A DNA stretch of 64,000 bases from Gonapodya sp. JEL0774 (GCA_027604505.1 JADIIX010000072.1:46730-110729); one strand, 5' to 3'; counted from the first letter of the stretch, positions 10,323 through 23,000 are shown. The notes: generated by a model from the letters alone, not told the origin. A program made the numbers and translations.

Positions 10323-13272
10323 ATGATGGCCGCCGACCTTCATTCGCTCTTCCCCCCTCCCGTTCCCGTGGCCAACGCCCACCTCCCCACTCCAGACCCG
10401 CTCCAGATTTTCCGCGCCTCCGAATTGCTTGGAATCCCCTTGTACGGCCCACACGGCATCGTCTCGGCCCGCCAAGCAGGAATATTCCCGTCCCCGCCGC
10501 TGTCCTCGTCCTCGTCCTCCTCCTCATCGGGCGAGTACAACCAGGCACCGGCGTCGCTTCCTTTGTTCCCGCCCGTACAGGCGCTCGAGAGGATAATCCT
10601 GGCCGCTAGTACGTTCAATGGGCAATGGCAGGTGAGCCTCACGTGGTTGGTCCCCCGGGGGGGGTCTGGTCGTCGGTTGTCGGCTTCAAAGGTGCAGCCG
10701 CTACCCGCGTGCCACCGTTTCAGAAATTCGATCCGCTCATACACCACCCCACCCCTCATCCCGGCCCTCTCAAAAGGCGTACGTAGACAGCTGCCGGGCG
10801 AACAGTGCCGACCCCGTCATCGAAACCCCTCTGGCAGCGCTCCAAGCCGCGCAGCTGCTCACCAAGCTCAAGGCGCCGCCCGCCGTGTCCCTCTTCGACC
10901 CCGATCCCGTGACGATCCCCTTTGACGAGCCACAGCCACTGCCACTGGGCGGACTCGTCGACTCCGATCTTGCGGGCGCGGACGCGGGCGGGGGCGGCGG
11001 CACGGGCACGGGCACGGGCGGGCACTTTGTCCTCACCAACCCACTCGACGCCGCGAACGAGATGTGGAGCCCGATATTGCAGGCCGTGGACCTGGAGGAC
11101 CAGAGTGAGTTCGTGTTTTTGGTTGGACACACGGCGCATCTCCTACCCCCCCTTGGACCTTTGGACGGGGCTTTTTTTTTTTTTTTGGTTTGGTTTGGTT
11201 TGGTTTGTTTTTGGCGATGGTTGTGGTCGCCGGACGATGGCGTGGCGTTGCGTGGTCTGGAGAAAATCCACCACCACCACCACCACCACCCGACGAGAGA
11301 CCGTCTCTGTGCCCCGACCAAAACTAACCCTCCGCCTTCTCTCACCGACCCTCACCCCCGCGCGGGCAGATATGAACATGGACACGTTTCTGGACCCCGA
11401 AGCCGAAGAACCCCGATCGCCCGCACACACGGGTCGGCTGACCACGGTGAGTTCACCGGGCTGGGGGACGACCACCGCCACAGGCACCCGTACACGCACA
11501 CTGCCCCCCGGCGATGTATGCACCCACCAAACCATATCGCCCGTTCCCGCTTCTGATCCCGCTCCCTCCTCCGTCTTCCGTCTCTTTCCCATACGCCAAT
11601 GCCAACCAAAACCCAACCCTACCTCAACCTCAACCTCAACCCCCCCGCCCACGCCGCTGCAGGCCCTCATCGCCTGCCAACTCTGCCAGACCCAGCTCTT
11701 GTGCACCCAAGTAGAGATCGACTGGGACCAAACACGGAACCTCGTGGTGTACGCCACCCGGGAGGGCCAGCCGCCCGTGGGAGCCACGGGGCAGTTCTGC
11801 AACTACATTAGCCACATGAAGGAGGTGCATGCGCTGGAAAAAGCCGAAGCCAACACGGACGAGGCGGCGGGTGAGGGAGGGGGAGAGGGTCCCGGTGCAG
11901 GTGCCGGTGCCGGTGGGGGTGGGGTGGTGTTCGCGTGTCCCGTGTGGCCGTGCGAGTTTACGGCGAGCTCGCCGCACAACATGCGCACGCATCGTGAGTA
12001 CATATGGTGGGAGTGAGGGAAAGGGGGATATCGAGCGGGGCGGAAAGGAATTAGATCACAAAAGTTTTGCACGCAGGGTGGTGTTTCGCGATTGCCCGTT
12101 CATTTGTGGTGTGGTGTGGTGTGGTGTGCTCCGTTTACACTCCATCCACCTCCCGCACGTCTTCCCGCTCTCCCGTTTCTCTCGTCAAATCTCACCTCTC
12201 CACCCCCTCTCCCGTCCGCCCCCTCGCACCAACCCCAGTTCTCTCCCTCATCCACCACTCGGGCTGGAACAAGCATTTATCCTGCATACGGTGCGGAAGC
12301 CTCATGCGGGACAAGGAATCCGCACTGAAACACTTCAGGAACGCGTGTGGGGTTGCGAGGCAAGGTGAGTCTGAGAGAGTTGCAATGGCGCCCGAGGCGG
12401 GCGTATGGGTGGGTGGGTGGCACTTCGTGGTGGATACGCTGCGCGGTTTGGTGGTTTCTCGTTCCGTCCCCTCACGCTCACATGGGTGGTGTTTTTTGTT
12501 GGTTTCTGTCAAGCTCCGATCGCCCCATCTGCGCCAAGACCAGTGCCAGGCTCGAGTGGGATATCAGACGCGCGAGGTATGTTTCGACTCCGATCGTGTG
12601 GAAAGGCGAGCACGGTGTGGGTGTGTCCGTCAAATGAGTTTTGCTCACACCCTATTTTGTTTTTATATCTCTTTTCGTCGTGCATCCGGTCTCCCAACCT
12701 CTCCCCGTCAACGTTAGGCCGCCGGAAGGTTTCTTTTTCGAGAAAGTTAAGGGCGGGGACCGTGTCGCCGTATGCGCTCTCCAATGCATGTGAGTACGCG
12801 TGGGATAAATTGCCTCGAGCACGGTAGTTATTCACGATCATTTCGATTCCCTGAATTCTACTTCTTTCATTTCTATGTTCTTGTTGCTACTGTTGCGTCT
12901 GTCTTTGACTTAATTTCGTGTTCGCTCCCTCTCCAAGCATCTCCGTACGCCGCGCCCACCATGTACAGCGGTTCACCCAGCGACCTCGGCGACTCCCACT
13001 CTCTCTCCCACTCGGGGTTCTCAATCTCCACCCCCCGCACGGGCCTCTCGCCAAGCATGTGCTCGCTCGAACTCTCTTCCTCCAGCCTGGACGGTTCCTA
13101 CCGGACCTCGACCTCTGCGGGCACCAGCTCCGCAGCCGGAGGGTCGTTTCCAAAGTCCTCGGGCAACGTGTTCTTTGGTCGGGTCCAATCGTCCTTGTCG
13201 ACGAGTATGAATCCGCAGGGGACGGGAGTGCAGGTGGACCGGGTGTACGCCTTGGGGAGGATTGCCGAGTGA
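10323..13272 (+). CDS. zinc-finger-like protein, eight exons
   Basis: Exons are 10323-10631, 10777-11104, 11370-11446, 11663-11993, 12239-12364, 12514-12576, 12718-12789 and 12938-13272, giving about 546 residues in consistent phase. Start ATG 10323 is the first ATG in frame. The central part has three candidate zinc sites: CQLC with a later HMKEVH; CPVWPC with HNMRTH (HLLSLIHH after splicing); and CIRC with HFRNAC. These look like divergent C2H2/C2HC fingers, so a nucleic-acid-binding or transcription role is possible but inferred. The N-terminus has a poly-Ser run, the middle a Gly/Thr run, and the C-terminus is Ser-rich. The acceptor at 10775-10776 (AAAAG) is atypical. The sixth and seventh coding exons are short (63 and 72 nt). 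I do not recognise a named orthologue. Confidence 0.68.
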
Positions 13273-13912
13273 TGGGTGGTTGCGCGTCGCCTTATTTTCC
13301 ACACCCATCCATCCCACCCCACCCTTTGTAGATATGAATTCTAGGAACACACGGACATTGCCTTCTTTTCAAGTTTTTTTTTTGCATAATTAGAGCGATG
13401 ATTGATTCACTTTGTGTATTGCATATTTATGACCATAGATACGATGGCTTTGCATATTTCGGAATACATATAATTTTCTCAGTAGTGCGCTTCACAAAAA
13501 TCAACAATGTGACCCCATTCAGCTCCAAATTGGGGAGTTATGTGTTGCGCAACACGAGATTGCACACAATTGCGCACGTAGCACTCTCGCAACAACACAC
13601 AGGAAACGAAATTTGCATCCAAAAAGTAATGCCTCATGTATTTCAAAATATAGGGTAGTATGCGATATGCTGACTCAGAATAAATACGACGATGTCTACT
13701 TCAAAAGGTGTGCGATTGTTCGATTAAATAGAGAGTGTGAGTAAAAGTCCATAAGTCCGTGTTTGCCCCAATATCCATATCCATGGGGGATGCATACCCC
13801 TCGCATTACTGGCTCCAATCGCCTGGTGGATGTCTCCCCGTCTGAACACATCGACCAAGCACCAAAACCGACCACCTTCCGCCCAATCCTCTGCAGCCGT
13901 GTTTGTGACAGC
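13273..13912. other. convergent intergenic region
   Basis: This lies between the zinc-finger stop (plus) and the glycogenin-SH3 stop (minus), so it holds two 3' ends. It is AT-richer than its flanks, including TTTTTTTTTGCATAATTAG near 13376. No coding signal was seen. Confidence 0.5.
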
Positions 13913-16900
13913 CTATAGCCGTCTAGAAGTCGACCTTTCCGGGTAAGTGAGAAGTTCCCCTTGAGTGCTTTCAGGGGAAACGTCTTCGAAACACAGAAGT
14001 GGAAAGAAGCCAAAGCGAGCAGTGGTGACGTTGAGACCCTATTCAACAAACGCGTCACATGAAGAAACACCGGTGTTCTAAGCTCATGAACCAATCGTCA
14101 AATGATCACCGGGGTGTCTACTCACCCATCCCCACCCATCCGAGTACTCAACTCTCGGCGACACTGTGTCCCCTGCTCGAAGTTTCAACTCATCATCCAA
14201 GACCGGTTCGAACGAAACTGCCACATAAATTAAGGGTTCTGCTGGCTCTGATTCGAGTTGCAACACCAATTCGGCCAAGATCCGTTCTTGATCATTCAAA
14301 TGCTGCTCGAGGAGGGCGTTGGAGGCCCGTAGTTCCGCAACCTTTGCGCAAGCTTTTTCCAGTTCCTCAATTTTTGAGATCTCACGGCCAACCTCCTTCT
14401 GGAGTGAATCTCGTTGAGTTTGAAGTTCGGCATTTCGAGTTTGCAATTGAACGATGAGTGAATTGGATTCTTCCTGAGTCGAGGGTACAGTCGTCAACAT
14501 CTATAGGTTTTCATGGACAGCGTGAAGATTCAGTAAACGCATGCAATGGATTCAAGTAAGCTCTCGCATTGAGCTCACAGTTGTTGACAATCCACGATTG
14601 CTCTCCTTCTCCAAGAGTGTGGTCCTTTTCGTCAGTGGATCCAACTGCTGGATAGTGACACGGCTTGTCTCGCGTCCACTGTCCATCGTGGGAAGACCGG
14701 GTGAGTATATGCGCTCTCCATTCCGTGTTTGAGTATGAGAATCAACGGTGAATCTTTCTTCGGTCAATATGATCTCAGACTCAAGCGTTTTAATCGCTCG
14801 AGCTGAAAATGAAAGTAAGCTCTGATCACTCATCCTCGCATGATATCAAACATACCTTCAAGTCCCAACCTATCCACGTTTTCAAATTCTCCACTGGTCA
14901 GAGGTGGAGGTCGACTCTGCTGCACTCCTTCTTGCCCTTGCGACGATTCCACCACCAGGACGTCTGATTTTCGAATGTGAATCGACGAGGTACTGCTGGT
15001 CATAATGTGATGGCGAGCTTCGACTGTGGCTTTGTCAGAAATAGTTGCTGAGAGTGCAAATGGTGGGATACATGCAGTGAGAGTTGCGTTCGGCCCATCA
15101 AAGCATCGATGCCACTCACTCTCCTCCGATTGCTCCCAAGGAAGATCCCATGTGTCTGCTTCTCCAGAACTTGCAGGGAATACCATAGGATCAGCAGGGA
15201 TATTCCGAACCACACGAAGTTCAGCTAAGTACAAACAAGATTGGATCAGATGAAATAAAGATTGAACCCAGCTCTAAGTTGCTCACCTGTGCGAGTTGTA
15301 CGGGAACTCCCATTCTCCTCAGATTCAACTCCAGTCGCGTGCACGAACGGTGATGTCCTCTCACTGCCGTTAGAATGGGCCTCAAATTCACCCACTGCAC
15401 CCTCCACTGTTGTTCCGGTGCGAATCGAGCGGCGTATCACACGGCGAACAACCGTTGTCGTGATGACCTCTGGCTCTTCCTCCTCAACGATCTCTTCCTC
15501 TGTTGCAGCGGGTTCTCCCTCTTCGGTCACCTCCTCCTCAGCGAATAGTTCTGTGCGACCTACTTGATCGAGTTCAAACTTCCGCGCTGTCCATGCTGTC
15601 GCTTCCTCATAATTGCGTGCAGCGGCTTCCATCTCTCCCGTTTGGGGTGTATTTTGTGATGCAGGGGAGAAATAGGCCTCCCGAGACCTTAATATCGGGT
15701 CATCGATCGATTTGGGTAATTCAGAAGCCAGTTCCGTGAGGGACAGTACAGATGCGGAAGGACGAATTGTTCTCCCTCGCTCCACACTCTCGGCTGGTAG
15801 GGCATATGCAACTTGTTCTCCCAGCTTGGCTTCGAAGTTCGAATGGTCTTGCTCACTTTGGACCTCAGAGTTACCAGAGAGAACGATCCACTGCACAGCA
15901 GACCCTGACACAAGTTCTGTCGTGGTCCTCTGGACTTGATCTTGAACCAATTCATCTTTCAACACTTGCCCTGCTGCCCGTTCCGAAACTCGAAGCACTC
16001 TCACTGTTACCGTTGTTGCATCCTCCAGCTCGTCTTCTTCCACCAGCTCTTCTTCAGTTGGCGATTCCGCCTTCATGATACGGTGGACCACCCTGCTCAC
16101 TTCCGTTTTTGTCTGACTTCCCAACGAAGGCTCTTCCAGTGATCTCTCTGAGACTTCTTCGATCTCCTCCGCTTCTTCTTCCGTAACTTCGAGTTCGCGC
16201 ACCTCCTCCACCACCTCAAATTCAACTTCATTTATTTCCTGAATTTCAAGTGAGCGTTCCTCTTCATCCACAATTTCCTGGACTTCGATCTCCTCCATCG
16301 CCTCCACTTTGACCTCCCGAGTTACTTGTACATTAATCTCCTTCGTCTCCGTTTCAATAACTTCAAGCTCCTCAACTTCGATCTCATCCATTTCCTCAAC
16401 CTCGAGTTCCTCAATAGCTTCCTCTTCAAGCTCCTGCACTTCGACCTCTTCCACGTCGTAGGAAAATTCCTCTTCTTCATCGAACTCCAATTCCTCTTCG
16501 ACCTCGAATTCCTCCAATTCAAGAAGTTCCGGTTCAATAGCTCTTGCAACCGCCGGAGGTTCGGCTTTTACGATCTCGATAACAGGTTGAGCAGGAGTGA
16601 CAGATCTCGGAATCTGAGGTGTTTCTATCGGAATGTCGGGCATCATAACCGGTAGCTCCTCTTCTGGTTCCAAAACTTCCTCGACAGGTGGAGGAGCAGG
16701 CTCCACAGGGGGGGTGACTGGTCGTTCAGGTGTAATCGCTCGAGGAACTTGCGGAACTTCTTCGGGCAAGTCCGGCATCTCCACTGGCGCTTCTTCTTTC
16801 TGTTCCGGAACTTCCTCAATAGGTGGAGGAGCGGGGTCCACAGGGGGGGTGACTGGTCGATCGGGTGTGATTGCCCTCGGAATCTGAGGGACTTCCTCCG

Positions 16901-19474
16901 GTACGTCCGGCATCTCCACCGGCACCTCTTCTTCCGGTTCCGGAACTTCCTCAATAGGTGGAGGAGCGGGCTCCACAGGGGGGGTTACTGGTCGTTCGGG
17001 TGTAATCGCCCTAGGAATTTGCGGAACTTCCTCAGGAATGTCGGGCATCTCCACCGGGACTTCTTCTTCCGGTTCCGGAACTTCCTCAATAGGTGGAGGA
17101 GCGGGCTCCACAGGGGGGGTTACCGGTCGTTCGGGTGTAATCGCCCTAGGAATTTGCGGAACTTCCTCAGGAATGTCGGGCATCTCCACCGGNNNNNNNN
17201 NNNNNNNNNNNNNNNNNNNNNNNNNNNNNNNNNNNNNNNNNNNNNNNNNNNNNNNNNNNNNNNNNNNNNNNNNNNNNNNNNNNNNNNNNNNNNNNNNNNN
17301 NNNNNNNNNNNNNNNNNNNNNNNNNNNNNNNNNNNNNNNNNNNNNNNNNNNNNNNNNNNNNNNNNNNNNNNNNNNNNNNNNNNNNNNNNNNNNNNNNNNN
17401 NNNNNNNNNNNNNNNNNNNNNNNNNNNNNNNNNNNNNNNNNNNNNNNNNNNNNNNNNGACAGGTGGAGGAGCGGGCTCCACAGGGGGGGTGACCGGTCGT
17501 TCAGGTGTAATCGCACGAGGAACCTGCGGAACTTCCTCGGGCAAATCCGGCATCTCCACCGGCATCTCATCTTCTGGTTCCGGGACTTCCTCGACAGGTG
17601 GAGGAGCGGGCTCCACAGGGGGGGTGGCCGGTCGTTCAGGTGTAGTCGCCCGAGGAACCTGCGGAACTTCCTCGGGCAAATCCGGCATCTCCACCGGCAT
17701 CTCGTCTTCCGGTTCCGGGACTTCCTCGACAGGTGGAGGAGCGGGCTCCACAGGCGAGATGACCGGTGTATCCGGTGTAATAGCTCGAGGTATCTGTGGC
17801 ACTTCGTCTGGCACATCAGGCAGGTCGACGGGCGTTTCCGCTTTCGGTTCTGGATCTACTTCAATCACGGGTGGAGGTCCTGACACTTCAAACGGTGGTT
17901 CCCATGGACGTTTTTTAGCTGCGCGCATTGGAGGGAGGGTCAGCCTCGGTTGGGATACGGGTGGTTGGATGGGAGGTTTCTTTTCGATTCGAGGATCACG
18001 ACAGTCACCCACTGCCATCCACGGTTCAGCGGGTTGAAAAAGTTTCCGTGGAATAGCAGCACCAGGGGTATTTTTCGGGAAATTCGGGGGTGGAGAACGG
18101 GCGAGCATGGGTTTCTCAGGGGGAGGCAAGTTCAGCATGGGTTCAGATGGTGGCTGAACGTCCACTGGCGCGTAATAGGGAGGCGGAATATCTGTTCGAC
18201 TGAGCGGTTCGGGCGGATTCTCACAAGGACCAGAAGGTTGGGCGACTCTCGACACCTGTAAGTACCGATGAAATGGGTCAGGTTGAAAATTTTTCACATT
18301 TCACACCCTATCCAACAACCAATAAACCGTACCTCCGCAGTCTCCCATCGGTTCCAATCCACAGAGTCATACGCTGACCACCACCGCTGCTGAATATCCC
18401 GGAAAGTTTCGTAGGATACATTAGACCTTGTTCGTGGTGATGTTACGGTGAGTTTTAATTATGAATTGCTTACAAACGTCCCAAATAGTCGGTCGAGCTG
18501 TAATCAACTGTGCCGGACTCACATTTGACCCTTGTCGATTTGCACATCTCCTGCAGCTGAGCGCTTTAGATTCCAAGGCTTGGATTCTCCGGCATAATGA
18601 AGGATCCGGATGTCATTTTTGAATTTGCTACAAAATCCGCAGGTTGATATGTGTTCTGCAAAATCAGGTTCCCCGTCGGTGCCACTCACTTGAAAGCAGG
18701 GGCATAGGTGTAAGTGGCAGAAGGGGTGACATTGTACACAAATGGCAACCGCACGGATCTCATTGCATCAGAGCCGAACGAGGCTCCCGACGCGGCCCAC
18801 GAAGAGAAAAACGAGTTGAGAACACCCTGATCGGCACCTAAGAAAGTTTTTTTTTTTTTTGGAAAGATTAGACGACCAGGATAATCTTCTTGTCGTGCGG
18901 CTATTCCCGTACCATCAAAACTTCCTTCCCGTGCAGCGGTTTCCACAATCCCGTTGAAAACGGTTCTCTCAGGCCGCGTGACAAACACTCCCGAATTGAA
19001 AATATCAGGCCATCCCGTGTCTGCAACTGCTGCAAAGACTGCCCGATCAGGGCAGCCAGGTACCCCCAGCACGTCGAACAGGTCGATAACGCTCCTCTGC
19101 GGTATTACGTCGGCATCAAGGTAAACAATAGTATCCCATCGCCCTGTTACCTCCGGATCGAACACGTGAAGCTTCGTCAGAGCTTCCCGGAGGTCTGGTC
19201 TTTCCAGGAGTCCTTCAAGTCGCCACAAGTCCGAGCTCCTTGTGAGGATGGGGTCGACATGGATAATGCGATCGAAAAACCGTGCGATCACGGAAAGCGA
19301 CACGGGTTGGAGGGATCCCGCTGAGACGAGGATTGCGATATCAGGAGCAGGAGAAGTGGGGGTCGCAGGGTGTAATCGTCTCAAGGCATCCGCGAGAACG
19401 CAAGCCGGCGTGACATAGGAATCGGAGGTGATGAGCGTGACAAACGCTCTTTGGTTTTGGGAAGGGGTGCGCAT
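13913..19474 (-). CDS. giant glycogenin: GT8 domain + 45-residue repeats + coiled coil + SH3
   Basis: Glycogenin primes glycogen synthesis by self-glucosylation from UDP-glucose. Exons are 18913-19474, 18690-18837, 18523-18627, 18333-18426, 15287-18255 (contains the N gap), 14856-15224, 14579-14802, 14126-14500 and 13913-14038. Every junction is in phase if the gap is a multiple of three. Residues 1-270 are a GT8 domain: FVTLITSDSYVTPACVLADA at 11-30, DxD in YLDADVIP (DAD 120-122), FNSGVFV, GADQGVLN, then ILHYAGESKPWN. The next exon gives QRWWSAYD, as follows KPW in fungal glycogenins. Then come Pro-rich sequence, tandem 45-residue Pro/Glu repeats, a Glu-rich segment of about 150 residues, a predicted coiled coil (QLQTRNAELQTQRDSLQKEV) and a C-terminal SH3 (VAVSFEPVLDDELKLRAGD, SDGWGW, then GLNVTTARFGFFPLLCFEDV). 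About 1,570 residues are visible plus the gap. Fungal glycogenins often carry long acidic tails; an SH3 end is unusual to my knowledge. Confidence 0.85.
16585..17838 (-). repeat. 135-bp tandem repeat coding a Pro/Glu-rich 45-residue unit
   Basis: The unit reads approximately PVEMPDIPEEVPQIPRAITP then ERPVTPPVEPAPPPIEEVPE then PEEEV. At least eight units can be seen: three on the N-terminal side of the gap (the third cut by it) and five on the other, the last degenerate. Units next to the gap at 16920-17190 are almost identical in DNA, while outer units differ (DLPDVPDEVPQ, VMMPDIPIETPQ). This fits recent expansion in the middle of the array. Each unit carries acidic patches and PxxP motifs. 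Confidence 0.92.
17193..17457. other. assembly gap (265 N) inside the coding repeat
   Basis: A run of N interrupts the 135-bp repeats. Comparing flanks with intact units, the missing DNA should be 30 + 135k nt, a multiple of three. The recorded 265 is not, so the frame appears to shift across the gap only as an artefact. Confidence 0.95.
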
Positions 19475-20046
19475 TCAACGAAATGTCGAAACATATAAAT
19501 GGGTGGGAGAACGGGACAAGGAAAGATCAGACACATTTGAGTGTTCCAGCGCCACTTCGCAAAGTTTAGCCCCGCTCACTCCTGCTCCCTTCTACATTCA
19601 ATCCTTTCACGCCTGCAACAAATTAGGTAGTAGCTGCAATGGAAAATTAACCGTCGGCTGACACGCTTCCCGCCACTAGTTGTCCCCCCCGTCGTCCGTC
19701 CCTCTGTGTATCTGTGCACTTTCCTGGCGTTCCTCAGGTGTGGGCATAACTATTTACAAAAGATTGCGAGGTTCTCCTCAAACCTTAAGGCCACATATGC
19801 GATACTCCAACCCACCCTAACAGTGAATACCAGTAGGAGTCTGAATTTTATTGCGCTATTCCTCTTTTTGGCTAGATGCATAGAGGCGACAGCGTGTTTG
19901 TCCATTGAATCCTCGCGAACACAAACGAAGTCGTGTTAGGTGGGTGGAGTCGACCTGGGTGTGGCCACAAGATACACGTCACGAAGTCGCCGAGACTCTC
20001 CCACCAGTGTCAAAACTGCTCTTTTGTCGCTTCCTCTCAACAACCG
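19475..20046. promoter_or_regulatory. divergent intergenic region, glycogenin / CAMK kinase
   Basis: This 572-bp region lies between divergently transcribed genes and so should hold both promoters. A TATAAA-like word (ATATAAAT) at about 19493 is 20 nt upstream of the minus-strand start when read backwards, so its use as a TATA box is doubtful. No other site was assigned. Confidence 0.4.
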
Positions 20047-23000
20047 ATGCCTGAAAAGGCACTAAAGCAGATGGGATTGCTTGGTCGCGTCTTTGGAAAG
20101 AGACCCCCGTCACCTGCTCCTTCTATCAGTTCACCAGAGTTCCCATCAGCGGGCAAACTCAACGACCTTGAGATTATCAAGCTGCTTGGTTGGTCTTGGT
20201 GGTTTTGAATCTCTCTTATCTACGTTTCCCACCCCATTTTGTCTCCTCCGTCATCATCTGTGCTTATTTTACAACAAAAGGCAAGGGCAAAGAAGGCCGT
20301 GTTTTCGAGGCCACACACCGACCAACAGGAATTCATGTCGCTGTTAAGGAAATCTCAAAGCCCAGAACGTTGTTTGGAAGGCCGGGTGATCCACTCAAGG
20401 AGGCAGAGATGAGGAAGAGCATTCAGAATGAAATCGATATCATGAAGTGAGTTTCTTTGAATGATTACCAAGGTATGGAGGTATCAGTGAGTGACAATGT
20501 GTGCAGTTGTGGGGATGTGAGGACATGTCCCATTGTGCACATACCAACAGTTCGGGAACTCAGTATCTGGGCGGTCCTGCGGCACGACTGTAATAAGTTG
20601 TGCGTGATAATGGGGTGTTTGAGCACCTTAAAAGTGGCTTTTCTGGCAACAACGCTTTTTATGTCACGAGGTCTCATCATCCCACATTGGGGCCTCTTTA
20701 CTGTCTCGTTCGTTGGATCCCAAATCTCGCGGCGTAAACACACGTAATCGAAGACGAATTCACCATCCAGCAATCATCCGCATGTACGATCATTTTGAGA
20801 CCAAGGACAAACACTACTTGGTTTTTGAAATGGCTACGGGGGGTGAATTGCACGACCGGATTGCAGAGAGAGGCCATTTCACGGAGAGGTGTGTGTTCTC
20901 ATCGTTCATACTAATCACATAGAGATTCACTGATGAGGGATCTCGACCTGGTTCCCCAGGGACGCGGCTATCACCATGGCCACCTTAATCAATGCAATCG
21001 GGTTCCTCCACAAGCATGGTGTCGTACACCGGGTAAGACTGCGTAAAGCCTCTCCATTTATGCACCTTCTCAGTAAGTCTGATTTCCGCTCACCATAGGA
21101 CATCAAGTCTGCCAATGTTCTCTTTCGCACCCCTTCACACACTTCGGATATTTGTCTCGTCGATTTTGGTATCTCTCGTGTGGTCGAGCCTGGACAGAGA
21201 CTAACCGAAATGACTGGGACACTGGCGTATATTGCACCCGAGATCCTGTTGCAGAGAGGTTACGGCGCTGGGGTGGATATGTGGGCTGCTGGAGTAATGA
21301 GTGAGTTGGGCTCGGTGAGGTGGGGGATGGGGGGATGGGATGTAACGGTGGACGAGAACCCAATGAAAGAAAGTTCACGTACTCTTGGTCTCGCTTTGCA
21401 TTCTCGTTCTGTCCTCTCACCTCCTATATTATCCTCCGTTTGACTCAAAGCATATGAGCTTGTCTCCGGATACCAGCCCTTCCACAGCATCGAATCCCAA
21501 GAAGACCTTTTTGACCGCATTCTGCGAGCTGACTTTGATTTCCCGACGGAATGGTTTGGAAACGTACGTGTCATCCATTCACGCGGTACATATTGGCGAT
21601 GGAGATAATTGATTCTAGAATACTACTTTCAACAGGTTTCGGAAGAGTGCAAGAATTTCATCAAATGTCTGATACATGTAAGGCACACACGGTATGCGTT
21701 GTTTGCTAATCTCAAGCATTCACATTTTTTTCTTGTTGTCCTGTTCCATGTCTCTTTTCTCCACTGCTCGAATAACCAGACCAACCCCAAAACCCGATAT
21801 ACGGCCGCACAGTGTCTAACCCATCCATGGTTTCTGAAATTTGTTCCTACCGACTACCTTGCTATTCTCTCTGAAATCAACGACGCTGCTGAGCAAATCA
21901 AAGAAGGATTAGAGTCACCTCATCGGATTGAGTATGGCCGCTCTGGACCAGACGCTCAGGGACAGTCGGCGCAAGCCGTTAGCGAAGGCGAGGGGCGGGT
22001 TTTGGATTTAATGGCAGAGCTCCTGGACGAAGAGGACGGGAAGGGAACGTATAGAAGATTAAGAAGCGCTGCCGTCTCTGCTGGAGACACGGCGATCGCC
22101 AAAGCCAAGTTTGGAGGGAAAATGCCGGGCGTTTTGGAAGTGGGAGATTTACTTGGAGGATTGGATGGCAAAAATCTGCCGAATCTGCACCTGAAGTTGA
22201 CCAGGACCGGAGGGAGACGAAGACACAGTGGTGGGTCCCTGTTGTTCAGCTGATGCGGCGAGGTCCTTGTGATAACTCTCTATTGACGACGTTTAGTCTC
22301 CATTGCCGATGTTTCTCGCAGACTACATGTCGAGCACGAACAGAGTCCCCTTGATCTCGCTGCTGCAATTCCTGTTGCATACTTTGATATTGCCCCCGCG
22401 CGTTCTCCTGATGTCCACGGCCGTAGCACCAGTCCACCCTCAGCCGTGACAACGTTCGTTGCCGCAAGTGAGCCGCGAGTGGCTTCCTCGGGCTCTGTGA
22501 CTGTTGAAGAGAGCCTAACGTTACCAGCGCAAGAGCCGAAGCCAGAGCCAGAGACGCCGTTTAGACGAGATCTTGATCATCATGTGGATATTCCTGCGAA
22601 TCACCAAAGTGGTCAGAATGAGTCATCATCAGAGCACTTCTCACATGTAGCTTCTGTCCAAACTCCACGCCCCAGGCGCCTCTCGTTTGACGTGGCGTTG
22701 TATGAACATCGAAAAGAGATCACAGCGGACCCACTTTTTTTCGAGGATGGCAAGCAAGAGACGAAAGACGATGTGACCGAAGAACTTGTTGAGCACTTGG
22801 CAGATTTTGCGAGACCTCAGTCACGTGGTGGGTCACCGGCCATCAGCTCCACAGGTGCAGCACCACTGGTGGGCCTAACGTGGATGGCCCCTGAGACTTT
22901 TGTTGCTCGAACGAGTACACCACCAGGGCGGACCGTGAGCCCTCGAGTGGCCACTCCAGGTCACTCGAAGTTATTCCTCCAAAGGCGAGCCACCCCGCCA

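Noticed and set aside
10922-12016. A 364-codon plus-strand frame overlapping the zinc-finger gene
   Set aside because: It runs through introns of the phase-consistent model and consists mainly of Thr/Arg/Pro runs from GC-rich DNA.
17458-17816. An apparent long frame starting with Cys/Arg-rich repeats at the edge of the gap
   Set aside because: It is the wrong frame of the 135-bp repeat; the frame change comes from the arbitrary gap length.
16585-17838. Regular direct repeats as a CRISPR-like array
   Set aside because: The repeats are contiguous 135-bp coding units in a eukaryotic gene, with no spacers.
18474-18547. An ATG at 18547 with an open frame that could start the repeat-SH3 protein as a separate gene
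   Set aside because: The same DNA is better read as the glycogenin exon 18523-18627 followed by an intron. That keeps frame into QRWW, the normal glycogenin continuation, and the alternative N-terminus has no family features.
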